Notes: generated by a model from the sequence alone, not told the origin. A DNA stretch of 64,000 nt from Dryomyza anilis (GCA_951804985.1 OX638133.1:37969963-38033962), one strand, 5' to 3'. Positions 21,648 to 31,952 are shown, counted from the first letter of the stretch. Translations and numbers: made by a program.

Positions 21648-21701
21648 TGACGTAACATAAAAATAGATAACAATCATTTGAAACAATTTATCCACTAAGT
21701 A

Positions 21702-22553
21702 CACAGAAAAATAATGTATTGATGAATTCCGTTCAATCATTGTATATAAGAACCACTCATAATTTTAATGACTAGCGACATGAATATTATGCATGCGATC
21801 CTAAATACGATGAACGATTGGTAACTGTTGAAAAAGTGTTCGTCAATATGATGAACTGTATGTGAAGAATACGTTCCATCATATTAATAAACAAGAACAT
21901 AAAATACAACATATTTTACTTCATATTGAAAATTTGATTTGATGAACAGCATTGTTCATCAAATCAAATTTTAATCAAAATATTTATTTTTCATTTTTTG
22001 TCGCACTTCTCAGTTCACAAGTAGTTCTTGTATGTTATTGCTAATATGTATAATGCTTGCTCGACATGCATAAATTAGTAAAATGTTTTATAATATATTT
22101 ATTTATAATTACAACTTTTTATTTTTAAAAATTATATTTAGAAAAAAAATATAAAAAAAATTGTTTGAAAAAAAAATTCTCGATTTTTTACGAAAACATT
22201 TTTTTTTCGGATAATTATTTTTTTAAATATTATCTTTTTTTCGAATTATTTTCTAATTTTTTTTTTTTTTTTGAAAAATTCGTAAAAAATATTGTATTCA
22301 TAAATAAAATGAACAAATTCATCAATATGACGATTCAAATTAATTGTATTGAATATTTCGTTCTTTACTATGGTGTTCGATAGTACGAATAATTTCATAT
22401 ACATATATAATGAATGGATTCATCATTATTCATTTAATGAACGGTGGTATCAATATGATGAATCTGGTAGTTGGTGAAAAAATTCATAATATTTATGAAT
22501 AAATTTATCATATTGATGAATAAATTCATCATATAGATGATTTTTTTTCTGTG
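21702..22553. mobile_element. CACAGAAAA-ended MITE with CATCATATTGATGA palindromes
   Basis: The inverted ends CACAGAAAAATAAT and TTTTTTTTCTGTG are flanked by TA (21700-21701 and 22554-22555), as expected for a Tc1/mariner-mobilised element. The interior has TTCATCAATATGATGA-like palindromes and a T-rich central part (22165-22300). The right third (22300-22490) matches 60950-61085 plus 61306-61345, where a different MITE splits the sequence. The open frame at 22165-22383 is composition. Confidence 0.8.
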
Positions 22554-22589
22554 TAATTTTTGACAAAAATTTAATTTCTTTTGCTTATA

Positions 22590-22930
22590 AATGGTTTTTC
22601 AATAAGAGTGCTACAAAAGTTTTTTTCAAGGGTTTTTCAACAGGGACGCTACAAAAGTAAAGCGACAGGGACAGCAAACGACGCCATATTTCTTGCCCCT
22701 CTTTTAATATTTCTCTTCAGTAAGGTGTGCCATTTCATGATGGAAAGATATACGAGCCAACAACGAGTCGAAATTATTAAAATTTACTACCGAAATTCGA
22801 ATTCGTATATCTTTCCATCATGAAATGGCAAACCTTACTGAAGCGAAATGTCAAAAGAGCGGCAAGAAATATGACGTCGTTTGCTGTCCCTGTCGCTCTA
22901 CTTTTGTAGCGTCTCTGTTGAAAAACCCTT
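22590..22930. mobile_element. Long-hairpin MITE, TA-flanked, copy 2 (inverted)
   Basis: The ends AATGGTTTTTCAATAAG and TTGAAAAACCCTT are flanked by TA (22588-22589 and 22931-22932). The arms match those of 17306-17624, including AGCGACAGGGACAGCAAACG and TTTCATGATGGAAAGATATA. Loop and extra block are in reverse orientation relative to copy 1. The 80-codon open frame inside arises from the palindrome. Confidence 0.85.
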
Positions 22931-22932
22931 TA

Positions 22933-23604
22933 TTATTTCGAAAACAAATTTCTGTGTTGTAGCATACGGTTTTCTGCATATAATATCGAAAATTTAATTT
23001 CATTATTTTTTTTTGTTTGAATTTTAAAAATAAAAGAAGACCAAAATAATCAAAAATATTGAAATATTAGCTAATCTCAAAACTAGCGCCAATTTTTGAT
23101 ATTTATGTTATATTTAATTATAATATGAATTATTACCTCGTCAGTCCAGTCAACCTACTGTAACACGTGGTATTCATGCTTATCACTCCTTATCACGTAT
23201 TTTTGTTTTTTGTTTTGATTCTCAATTTTTGTATATTCTCGCATTAACCGAAGAGCACAGCACGCATACACTCAGTGTCGCTCTCTTGCACTTGGAATTT
23301 TGTGGTGAGTTTGTAGTGGTAGCCGATTTTTAGGCGCATGCCCTGGAATTCTATGTTTTTTAGGTAAATAAGGCAGTTGGTTTCTAGAAAATGCTGTTCT
23401 ATAGATTACATTCATTAGCTTAGAGCGTATGGAAGGTTAAGGATGTTGGCGAAATATGAAGCTTTCAAGGCATAAGTCGAAATAAGTCCTATGTGATATT
23501 GTTATAGATTTCAATTCAATTGATTTTTTTTTTGCTGTTCCAGAATTCTTTGCTCAATATAGTATAAAATCAATGTATTTTAATCGATTTCAATCCATTT
23601 TAGA
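22933..23604. other. Single-copy-looking non-coding DNA
   Basis: No repeat end was recognised. The part 23130-23340 is less AT-rich and contains ACTCAGTGTCG (an initiator-like TCAGTG) and TGTGGTGAGTTTG (a splice-donor-like string). These are too weak to call a promoter or exon. Confidence 0.35.
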
Positions 23605-23940
23605 CATTTGCAGTTCAGAAAACGTAAATTGTATTTTAGAATTGAATTTATAAATTGTATTTCAGAACAGTAATAGTGAGTTGTAATTCAGAAATCATTA
23701 ATTTTCATTCAGAATATTAAATTGTAGTTCAGAAACCTTCAAATGTATTTCAGAAATATAAATTTAATTTTTGAAATAAAAATTATTTACAGAAAAATTA
23801 AAAAGTATTTTAGAAAATATAAATTGTAGTTATGAAAATGTAGAATGTAGTTGGAAAATATAAATAATAATATATGAAAGAAACTGAAAAAATATGTTCT
23901 GTACATGCAGATAAATCCTCTTTTGGCATGAGGTCGGAAG

Positions 23941-24546
23941 TAGAGATGGGCGCGTGCCTGCGAAACGTGAAAAATAATACCCGAACCGTATAGAATTTTG
24001 GAACAGGAATCCATATTAAAAATATGGGCTTAACTGGAACTCGAATCGGAACATATATATTTTTTCTGGTTGTAATCGGTACCGCTATTTTAAAAATATC
24101 GTAACCAGAACCGGAACAGATATTAAAGTCCCTGTCAGGGAATGCAAAGAACCGGAATCGGAACCGTTATTAAAAATGTATGGAACCGGAATCGAAAGCC
24201 ATTTAATTTGTTGGTTAAAACCGGAATTGGAATCGGAACCACAATTTTAAAATCTTGGAACCGGAACCGATATTCCATTAGGTTTTAGTCCCTGTAATAA
24301 ATAATTCAAAAAATAAATTTGATACTATGCTATTACCTTAAATCCACAAGTAAAACTAAAACTAAAAATACCACGAAATTTTTATTTTCTGAAGCTTAGT
24401 AAGTAAGGGTTTTTTTAAATGGTTTCTGCTTTTAGAAGCACGGACACGCACGGGCACGACAGCAACTAGCACGCACGGACATTTACACGCACGAACTCAG
24501 GTTTTCGGGCGTGACACGAAAAAAGCACGGCACGCGCCCATCTCTA
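23941..24546. mobile_element. hAT-type element with GGAACCGG-repeat interior
   Basis: The TIRs TAGAGATGGGCGCGTGCC (left) and the same string as reverse complement at the right lie inside GTCGGAAG (23933-23940) and GTTGGAAG (24547-24554), an 8-bp duplication with one mismatch. The interior repeats GGAACCGGAA and GGAATCGGAACC many times. TIR start and 8-bp duplication identify the hAT superfamily. The 606-bp length and absence of a frame mean it is non-autonomous. A stretch with the same GGTTCCGGTTCC vocabulary, reversed, lies at 53410-53530. Confidence 0.85.
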
Positions 24547-24560
24547 GTTGGAAGCATAAA

Positions 24561-25098
24561 CCAGTTGGGAAGGTTAGATCACATGCGAAATTTTAAAGTA
24601 GGTTTAAGTATGATAGTTAGGATTATCAAAATTATAGTCTGTCTAAGTCGACTATAAATACCCTACACATATGTGTGGTTACCATTAAAAGTGGTATATA
24701 GGTCACCAGGGTATACGAATCCTGAAAATAACTACAAACTTTCAATCGCTGAAGAATTTCCATTCATTTGATACCCATATTTACAAATGGGTAGTTGTAC
24801 CGAATTTCACTTTTTTTTTGGAACCACAAGTCGTTTCGCCGGAAACTATTATTTTTATGTATTTAAGCATGAGTCAATATATATTTGACCAAAAAAAGTT
24901 TTCCTAAGCACGTATACAGGAAAATTGATCTGTAGATATAAATTTTATATGAGGTATTTGAACATAAGTGGTCGGTTCTTAGGTCACAATAAACCGATCA
25001 TGCCAATTTTCTTGTTCAGACAGCTTAGATATATTAGTCATCTAAATCTAAAGTTACATTGCTCTAGCTCTTCTATTTTTTCTGTAGTCGTGATTTCA

Positions 25099-25148
<50 letters not shown>

Positions 25149-25297
25149 GGACGGACGGACGTACATCGCTAAATCGACTAGGAGGTCATGCTGATCAAGA
25201 ATATATATACTTCCATACCGAAGATGCTTCCTTATGGGTGTTACAAACGGCGTACCAAACTGAATATACCCTTTCACTTTTAGTGTAGGGTATAAAA
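24561..25297 (-). mobile_element. mini-me/DINE-1-like element, type B, complete
   Basis: It runs from CCAGTTGGGAAGGTTAGATC to TTTTAGTGTAGGGTATAA. It contains the (CAGA)n tract at about 25103-25155, then the core block ATGCTGATCAAGAATATATA, the reverse complement of the mini-me CTTGATCAGCAT core. The open frames at 24925-25194 and 25038-25277 cross the microsatellite and are artefacts. It abuts the right side of the hAT insertion. Confidence 0.9.
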
Positions 25298-25299
25298 AG

Positions 25300-25535
25300 G
25301 TAGTTGTACCAACTAACTTTATTCGGTTAAATCGAATGGTTTACAAATTTTACGACGAAATTGTCATATTAGCCTATAAACTTGAAATATTAGTCTATAC
25401 ACACTCCTAATGGTTCTATATCGGTACTCAATTGTTTTAGAACAGTTCAAAATTGGTTGCAGTACATTTTGACAATAATAACCGACTAAGCAGTTGAGAG
25501 AACCGAATAAGTTGGTTGGCGCAACAAATCTCTAT
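25300..25535. mobile_element. hAT-like short element, left end lost
   Basis: Inverted blocks CCAACTAACTTTATTCGGTT (left) and AACCGAATAAGTTGGTTGG (right) are followed on the right by CGCAACAAATCTCTA. Read inward from the right, the end is TAGAGATTTGTTGCGCC, a hAT-style TIR. The matching left terminus is replaced by the end of the mini-me copy, so no target duplication can be read. Confidence 0.5.
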
Positions 25536-25859
25536 TCTGTATGTAGCTGTATTAAAATATATTTCTATCTACATGTATGATTTATATGTCATTTCATAGT
25601 TTTTTTTTTATGAACATAGTTGAATGTATTGTCTAAAACAGTTGTTCTTTTTTTCTGAATTACATATTTCAGTTTCTGAGCTACATTTTAAATTTTCTGA
25701 AAAATAATTTATATTTTCTGAGCTACATTTTGAATTTTCTAATATACAAATTATATTTCTGAGGACTACAATTTACTTTCCAAAAATATAATTAACGATT
25801 TCTGAAGTTCAGTACACTATTCTGATGTTCTGAACTGCAACTTGAAAAAGTGTAGTTCC

Positions 25860-28300
25860 CCGAATTAAATTTAAATTTGTTATCTAATATCAAATAAGAT
25901 GTTAATATCATTTGTAAGTTTATTTCAAAATTTTATAAACATAAATTCTCGTTGTAGAACGAAAAGTCACCAATTACATTTTTATGAAAAACTTAATTTT
26001 CGAGTTTGTTGATTAATATTATAAAAAGTAATTGATGCATTTTTGATGTTGAAAAATCAACTAATAGATTTTCATTTTTTTATCAAGTGGTAAAAAAATT
26101 GAGATCATCGATTAAAAATTGACAGATTTATGAAGATTTTTGTAAATGAATATTTGGAATTTTGAAATTGGTGACTTTTTCTTTTACAACGACGATATTT
26201 TATATTTAATTTATTTAAAATTCAATTAAAATTTAATTTAAAAAAATATTAATTCAATTCCTTACTGCAATTTTAATTTGATTTCATATTTTTATATACT
26301 TGGTGTTATAAATAGCTGTTTTAATAAGTTAGGCAGATGACTTTTCTTATCAGTAAAAACATAGAAATATTTAAATTTCAAAACATAGCCAGAAACGTAG
26401 AGAACACATTGGGGCAGTATCAACAAAGAGAGTAACGGTGTGGTGAATAATTTTTCTGGTCAAAGCCGGTGTTCAACGTTTGACTTCGCCATCTCAAACA
26501 TGGGACCTATACTTTCCCTTTTTTGTCCTACATATACAAAAACACACATATGACAAGAATGACGACGATGACGACGAAGACCACAACAACGATGCTGCGA
26601 CGATGGATATGAAAACTCACCACACACGTCTTCATCTCAGTGCGTGGTGAGTATTCGTCAACGAAACACGGATTTTCCGAATATACTTCACGGTCTCTGG
26701 ATGAAAGTCAGTCAGTCTGTCGAATATGGAGCCGCTAAACGGTTGCACGGTACAAAATAACGGTGAAACACAAAAACAAGTAATACTTTGAATTTATGTG
26801 TGTGTGAAGTGAATAAATTTGATGAAGTTCAATTGACGGATTAATATTGTATTTGGTAAATTTGGGTGTTGTTGTTGTGAAGTTGGTTAAAAAGTGCATA
26901 AAATTCAATAATTTTAAAAAGAATTATAAAAAATAATAAAAAAAAATATTATTAAAAAAAATGTCAAATATTTAAACAAATATGCAGTTAAAAGATAAGA
27001 ATTAATATCATACAACTATTTGAATAAGTTAATATATGAAGCTGTGTTATTATAAAAAATAGAAAACTCTATGGAATATAAATTATATCATATGCAATCG
27101 AAATAAGCCTGCTTATTAAAGGTAAATAAATTGAATTAAATCTATAAAAATTAATACGACTTTTCACTGAATCTAAATAAATTTTAAAAAAATATTATTT
27201 CGTCGAAAACATCATTATTTATTTAATTTTTAAATTTTCAGCAATTACTTAAGGCGTTCTAATTGTATTTTACAATCTCATTTTAAGACCCTGAGTTTTG
27301 TTTAATCATAATATTTGTGATTTAATCAGAGCATCTTGTTAAAAAAAAAAATTTTAAATATTTAATTTGAAATGCATAACATTTAACTTATTTTGAGCAA
27401 ATTACAAAATTACTCAACAGAATTAAAATTTTACAAAAAAATTTTATATTATTTAAAAGTAGTAAAGACAGTAGAAATACAGGCATTCACAAAACTCATA
27501 ACAAATTAGGTCAAGTTTTTCAGTCACATTTTAAAATATAAACTTAGTTTAAGCCAGATGAAATTTCCTCCTTATGCAACATATAACAAATATTTAAAAT
27601 GTCATATTAACTGATTACTAAGTGTCTGTATGTCTGTCTTAAAGATAATCGGCCGTTTTATTTTGGAACAATAGACAATTTAAAATTTTGCAAATTTTAA
27701 ACTACGTTTAAAATTTCAGTGAAAACTTGAGTGAAAATGTGAATTTGAAATTAAAGTAAATTTTAATAATTTAAATGAATTAATTTATTTAATCCAACCC
27801 AATTTAATTTACATAATTTTCTCAAATTTATTTCATAAGGAATAATTTTTTTTTTATGATGAAGAAACATTCTGCAACATCGCTTTTTTTGAGTTGTGAC
27901 AGTCTTGAAGTAAACATAATACTATTTCGAACGTCTTTCAATGATATCTGTTTTTAAATTTGAGAATGTAACCGACAAAAACCAACGTATGTGTAAATTC
28001 TCGATCACCTGAACCTAATTTCGTTATTTTCAGCTTTTTCCTAAAAACGTCAACCACGTTCGAAAAATTCAAAATGCTCAAATCTTTGAAATTTAGGTTG
28101 GAATCTTAAATATGTGACTCTAAATATAAAATAAACAATTTCGCAAAAAAGTAAAAAAATTCAAAACTTTAAAAAACATTTGGACATTGGATTCTTACAT
28201 CACTTTTTATTACGTAATAATAATTATTAATCCTATCAGTTATAAAATTATTTTTATAAAAAAATAATAGTGCAAATTTCCATACGGAACGTGTGGAATT
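25860..28300. other. Quiet DNA with a candidate exon or promoter island
   Basis: Most of this stretch is very AT-rich with no identifiable repeat. The part 26380-26880 is clearly less AT-rich, contains GACGACGATGACGACGAAG, and holds the candidate core promoter listed separately. A strong splice-donor-like GTGGTGAGTATT occurs at about 26644 and a good one, TTAAAGGTAAATA, near 27117-27128. Confidence 0.4.
26708..26746 (+). promoter_or_regulatory. Candidate Inr + DPE core promoter
   Basis: Overlapping initiator matches TCAGTC occur at 26708-26713 and 26712-26717. Taking the A at 26714 as +1, position +28 is 26741, where GGTTGC fits the downstream promoter element range set used for Drosophila promoters at the required spacing. 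There is no TATA box 30 bp upstream, as expected for Inr/DPE promoters. It lies in a less AT-rich island, and possible donors (CAAGTAATAC, TTAAAGGTAAATA) lie downstream, so it could start a non-coding first exon. Chance matches of this quality are not rare. Confidence 0.3.
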
Positions 28301-28301
28301 A

Positions 28302-28597
28302 ATCTGTGATTTATTACGAAATAACTATAAACTTTAGGAACAAAGTGTACATATACACAAATAAAGTAAATTATACTAGCTAACTTTCTAAATAATTAAA
28401 AAAAAAAAAAATTGTATGCAAAAGGTATTTTTAGAAAAAGAAAAAAAAAATCTGGGATTTATTATGGAAAAAGTATACATTCTAGAAACAGAGTCAAAAT
28501 ATACAAACAAAGCAAATTGTCAAAGCTATTTTTTAAAATAATTAAAAAAAATAATTTGTATGCTATATTCGTTGTTTTTTTTTTCGACTTTCCATAT
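28302..28597. repeat. 148-bp tandem duplication
   Basis: Two units start TCTGTGATTTATTACG (28302) and TCTGGGATTTATTATGG (28450). They share CAAATAAAGTAAATT/CAAACAAAGCAAATT and AATAATTAAAAAAA followed by TTGTATGC. They are diverged and non-coding. The open frame at 28412-28612 crosses the second unit by chance. Confidence 0.7.
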
Positions 28598-28599
28598 AA

Positions 28600-29144
28600 A
28601 CCTACATTTTGAGTCGACCACTATTTAATTTATATCGTTTGATCCACCGTATTGAATTTTCCAAATTTTTGTAATGTAAATTCACTAATTTTCCTTCGAG
28701 ATATTAAAGTTTTAAACGTACAAATGTCCCGTCCGGAACCCCAGAAAATACATACATGAGCAAATCCAGAAAACCTTTAACTTTTGGGGTTGACAAAATT
28801 TCACAAAAAAAATTACGAGCACATCTTAGCGCTTTTTATAATAAGCTTATTGGTCCTTATGTAATATAAATGCGTTTTTCATCTCTTTTAATGAAAGCCG
28901 GTAACGTTATATTGGTTCAAAATTCTAAAGATTTGTTTATTTATAAAATATTTATTGATAAAGAGTAGTGAAATTATTTTTTTATGACAAAATATTACAA
29001 TATATTTTAGTTTAATATCATATAATTAAGTATATAACGAAAACATAATTTTGAAGAAATTGCGATTTTTTTGAACATTTTAGTGGAAAGTATTTTTGAT
29101 ACACATTCAAGTGACATACCTTAAATTTATTGCTATTAAAATAT
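28600..29144. other. Unassigned AT-rich DNA
   Basis: No feature was recognised. Confidence 0.35.
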
Positions 29145-29180
29145 CCCATATACGAAATGCCAGGCCTGACGACGGACTGA

Positions 29181-29670
29181 AGACTCAACCAGCACTGGCA
29201 GACCAATGCTTGGTTAATAAACCTTCGCCCAAGACTCAGCCAGAACTGGGAGTCCAAGCCCTGGTAAGGTAGTTCTCGCCCAAGACTCTGCCAGAACTGA
29301 CAAAAAAAAAGGCTTGGTAAAGTCGCGGTAGCTCACTGGTTAGTACGTTGGACTGCGAGCCGAACGGTCCCCGGTTCAAGCCTGGACTGTGGATAACAAC
29401 ATCTTTTCATAGAAACATTTTTCTATACCGCGCTACCTCTCGGCAAACCTCCGAGAGTAAAAACATTGCCTATGAAAAGCTCTCATCTGCCGTTCGGATT
29501 CGGCAATAAACTGTAGGTCCCACCACTTTGAGTACAAATATAACACGCACAGCTCAAAATGGTGAGAGAGCTCGGCCTAAGTTCCTATATAACTGTAGTG
29601 CCAAACTATTATATTATTATAAAGTAGTTCTAGCCCTAGATTCAGCCAGAACTAACAGACATATGCGTGG
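29181..29670. repeat. 51-bp tandem repeats split by a SINE
   Basis: Units with AGACTCARCCAGAACTGG start at 29181, 29232 and 29283, a 51-bp period. A further unit (GTAGTTCTAGCCC-TAGATTCAGCCAGAACTA) continues right after the SINE at about 29625. The SINE therefore inserted into an existing array. Confidence 0.8.
29324..29619 (+). mobile_element. tRNA-derived SINE, ATT-tailed family
   Basis: The head is CGCGGTAGCTCACTGGTTAG, box B is GGTTCAAGCCT, and the body is the same as at 17650. It ends ATTATATTATTA. A short duplication TAAAGT flanks it (29318-29323 and 29620-29625). A small body deletion after CTACCTCTCGGC removes AGTAAATGG relative to other copies. Confidence 0.9.
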
Positions 29671-29862
29671 GTACCCATGTAGAAAATACCAGGCTTGACA
29701 ACGGAAGGAATGGCTAATTAGAACTTTAATAGTCTCAGCCATGATTGGATTACCAAGTCTTGGATAACTGATATTTTTCCAAAAGTCACCCAAGACTTAT
29801 TGAATACGTCTTCGTGAATGGAGATTTAGCCAGGGCCAAGCGGCCAAATCATACTTCAATTA

Positions 29863-29867
29863 AAAAA

Positions 29868-29918
<51 letters not shown>

Positions 29919-29923
29919 ACAAA

Positions 29924-29962
<39 letters not shown>

Positions 29963-29965
29963 AAA
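29863..29965. repeat. (TAAA)n microsatellite
   Basis: About 25 tetranucleotide units, with a single AAAC interruption near 29920. It forms the tail of the adjoining SINE-like unit. Confidence 0.95.
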
Positions 29966-30045
29966 TAAAAATCCTGATGGGACTCGAACCCGAATTTCCT
30001 GTCCGGAGCTCTACCCGTTACGCTATCAAGCTCACTTGATTCAGA
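29863..30045 (-). mobile_element. tRNA-derived SINE head with (ATTT)n tail
   Basis: On the minus strand a box A TAGCGTAACGGGTAGAGC and a box B GGTTCGAGTCCC form a compact tRNA-like head (30045 down to about 29970). It is followed almost at once by about 25 ATTT units (29863-29965). A related head occurs at 31160. With so short a body it could also be a tRNA pseudogene beside a microsatellite. Acceptor-stem pairing was not convincing for a working tRNA. Confidence 0.6.
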
Positions 30046-30161
30046 GCATTTTTTCAAAATCTTGAACTTTATAACTTGAAAATGTCTGTCACATTAGAAA
30101 AAATTTACAAAATTGAAAAAAAAAACATACTTCCAACGAACTATCTTGAATTATGATAATT

Positions 30162-31121
30162 GTTGGGAAAGTTAGGTCACATGGGTAAGTTCGGTCACAT
30201 GGGGCGGACTTTTATCGTCGGTCGGGCCCGACTATGGAATACCCTACACCATTGGTGGGATATTTAATTGTATATCTTAATTTTAAAGTTTTTAATTTTA
30301 CTGAACCCCCCCCACCATCAGAATATTATTCACATATCTGAAATTTACAACTTATTTCGCCATAATTTAAAAAAAAATTGATATAAAAGTATAAAAAACT
30401 AATACAAAAAATAGGAAAAATGTAAATGGGCGGACCACGCCTATATTCAAAAATTTCGTAAGGATAATATTTCATAGATTTGATTTTAATAATTTACGGT
30501 TCAAATTTCCATTATGAAAACCCGGGAAATAGTGAAAAAAAAGGTGGGCGGATCACGCCCATTTTTGGACCACATATTTTTGTATGAATTATAATAATAC
30601 GTTTTAAATTTTATAACTATATCTTGAATACTTTTCGAGTTATTAGTTCCTAAAGAGTTATATAAAAGTGTAAAAAACTAATACAAAAAATTAGAAAAAT
30701 GTAAATGGGCGGACCACGCCTATATTCAAAAATTTTGTAAGGATAATATTTCATAGATTTGATTTTAATAATTTACGGTTCAAATTTCCATTATGAAAAC
30801 CCGGGAAATAGTGAAAAAAAAGGTGGGCGGATCACGCCCATTTTTAGACCACATATTTTTGTATGAATTATAACAATATCTTTTAAATTTTATAACTATA
30901 TCTTGAATACTTTTCGAGTTATTAGTTCCTAAAGAGTTATATAAAAGTGTCTTGTATGGGAGGTGGGAGTGTCCGTTGACCGATTTGGATCATTTTCAAA
31001 CTCAGTTCCTACTTTTGGCTAAAATATATTGAGACGAAATTTCATCGCACATCGGACAGACAGACGGACTCGGGTATGCACAAAGTTAATATACCCTGTA
31101 CCTCATAGGTGTAGGGTATAA
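30162..31121 (-). mobile_element. mini-me/DINE-1-like element, type A, with 279-bp duplication
   Basis: It runs from TGTTGGGAAAGTTAGGTCAC through GGTCGGGCCCGACTATGGAA to TCATAGGTGTAGGGTATAA. A 279-bp internal unit is tandemly duplicated: 30382-30660 and 30661-30939, both starting TATAAAAGTRTAAAAAACTA. The two copies differ at only a few positions, so duplication is recent. The TA-rich segment and CTTGATCAGCAT core are missing and the GTCY tract is reduced to a few units near 31055-31070. Confidence 0.9.
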
Positions 31122-31159
31122 ACATAAATTTTGTTTTTAAAGCAAAAATCTCAGACAAT

Positions 31160-31380
31160 ATAAGTTAGATCCGTAGCCTAACGGGGAGAGCAGTGGACGT
31201 TAACTTCCGAGTCAAGAGTTCGATTCCAGTTTGTGACAACTGAATTTTTTCTACAATGGTTAAATTACTTAAAATTGGAAAAATTGGAAATTGTATAAAA
31301 TAAATGAGAAATGAAATAAATAGAATGGAAGAAAAAGAAAAGAGAGGAAAATAAAAAAAAATATATATATTTTTTTTGAA
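31160..31380 (+). mobile_element. tRNA-derived SINE-like unit
   Basis: GATCCGTAGCCTAACGGGGA (box A) and AGTTCGATTCC (box B) are spaced as in a tRNA. About 120 bp of A-rich body follows, ending in an A/TA-rich tail near 31350-31380. The head resembles the one at 29970-30045. It is not called as a tRNA gene because no stable acceptor stem is visible. Confidence 0.5.
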
Positions 31381-31540
31381 TTTTTGAGTCTTGGCCGAAT
31401 ACTTAGAGTCAGTCATGCGCCCTTCTTACAATTCCAAGGCTTAGCCAGTATTCAGCCAGTTCTGGGTACCAGACCCAGAGCAATGCTTTCTTGGCGCAAG
31501 ACTGGGCGAACCTTGGGCCTATCGTTTTTTCCTACATGGG

Positions 31541-31952
31541 ATGTTGCAATTAAAAAAAAATCAAACCAACAATTCCTCATAAGCCGCTCCTCAGACGTTC
31601 GTTAATAGGTGCGAAATTGTAATTTTTTGGATTTTCGGCTCACATACCGTGACATAGATTCTGTTATATTATAAATTATGATGAGAAATTATTTTTTAAT
31701 GATCAAATATAATATATTGTATCAAAAACAGTTTAATTCGACCAAATTGAAATGATTTCTTAAAAGTTGTTTTGAGGAAATGATGATTTTTTATACACTT
31801 AGGCCAAAAATTCACATTTAAAGTGCTCCTGTATTTTTAATTTTAGGGTCACATTATCAGTTCCTTTTTAGTTATTTTTTGAAAGCTGCGCTTTACACAG
31901 TCGATAGTATGTCAGAAAACATGGTTCTACCATATGTTGTAATTTTGTTTTC
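31541..31952. other. Unassigned DNA
   Basis: No feature was recognised between the composite element and the next SINE. CATGGTTCTACCATATG near 31920 is a small inverted repeat. Confidence 0.35.

Larger units (their letters stand above)
23611..25842. mobile_element. Foldback-like structure with tandem-repeat arms
   Basis: The left arm (23611 to about 23880) is an array of degenerate 25-35-bp units with TTCAGAAA and AAATTGTAKTT. The right arm (about 25655-25842) is the same array in reverse complement. Both outer ends contain TTGCAGTTCAGAA or its complement. Long inverted arms built of tandem units are the architecture of Foldback elements. The middle is occupied by later insertions: a hAT element (23941-24546), a mini-me (24561-25297) and a hAT-like fragment (25300-25535). 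The target duplication was not resolved. Confidence 0.5.
29145..31540. mobile_element. CCCATGTAG-ended composite element with 51-bp repeats
   Basis: The left end CCCATATACGAAATGCCAGG and the right end, reverse-complemented CCCATGTAGGAAAAAACG, are inverted relatives. AT flanks both sides (29143-29144 and 31541-31542). Near the left, and again at 31385-31530 in reverse, are CCAAGACTCAGCCAGAACTGG-like repeats. An internal CCCATGTAGAAAATACCAGG (about 29672) repeats the end. Insertions inside are a SINE (29324), a second-type SINE with a TTTA tail (29863), a mini-me (30162) and another tRNA-like SINE (31160). The ends resemble the CCCTAGTAGAAATTT ends of 45566 and 53703. Confidence 0.5.

Noticed and set aside
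23133..23310. Promoter/first exon around ACTCAGTGTCG
   Set aside because: There is an initiator-like match and a donor-like GTGAGT, but no DPE or TATA at the right distance.
25038..25277. Frames at 7320-7565, 25038-25277 and 56805-57032 with Thr-Asp-Arg-Gln or Val-Cys-Leu-Ser repeats
   Set aside because: All cross the GTCY microsatellite of mini-me copies; the repeated peptide is the microsatellite in translation.
29860..30057. 65-codon minus-strand frame of repeated Leu/Phe/Ile/Tyr
   Set aside because: It is the translation of a (TTTA)n microsatellite plus the SINE head.
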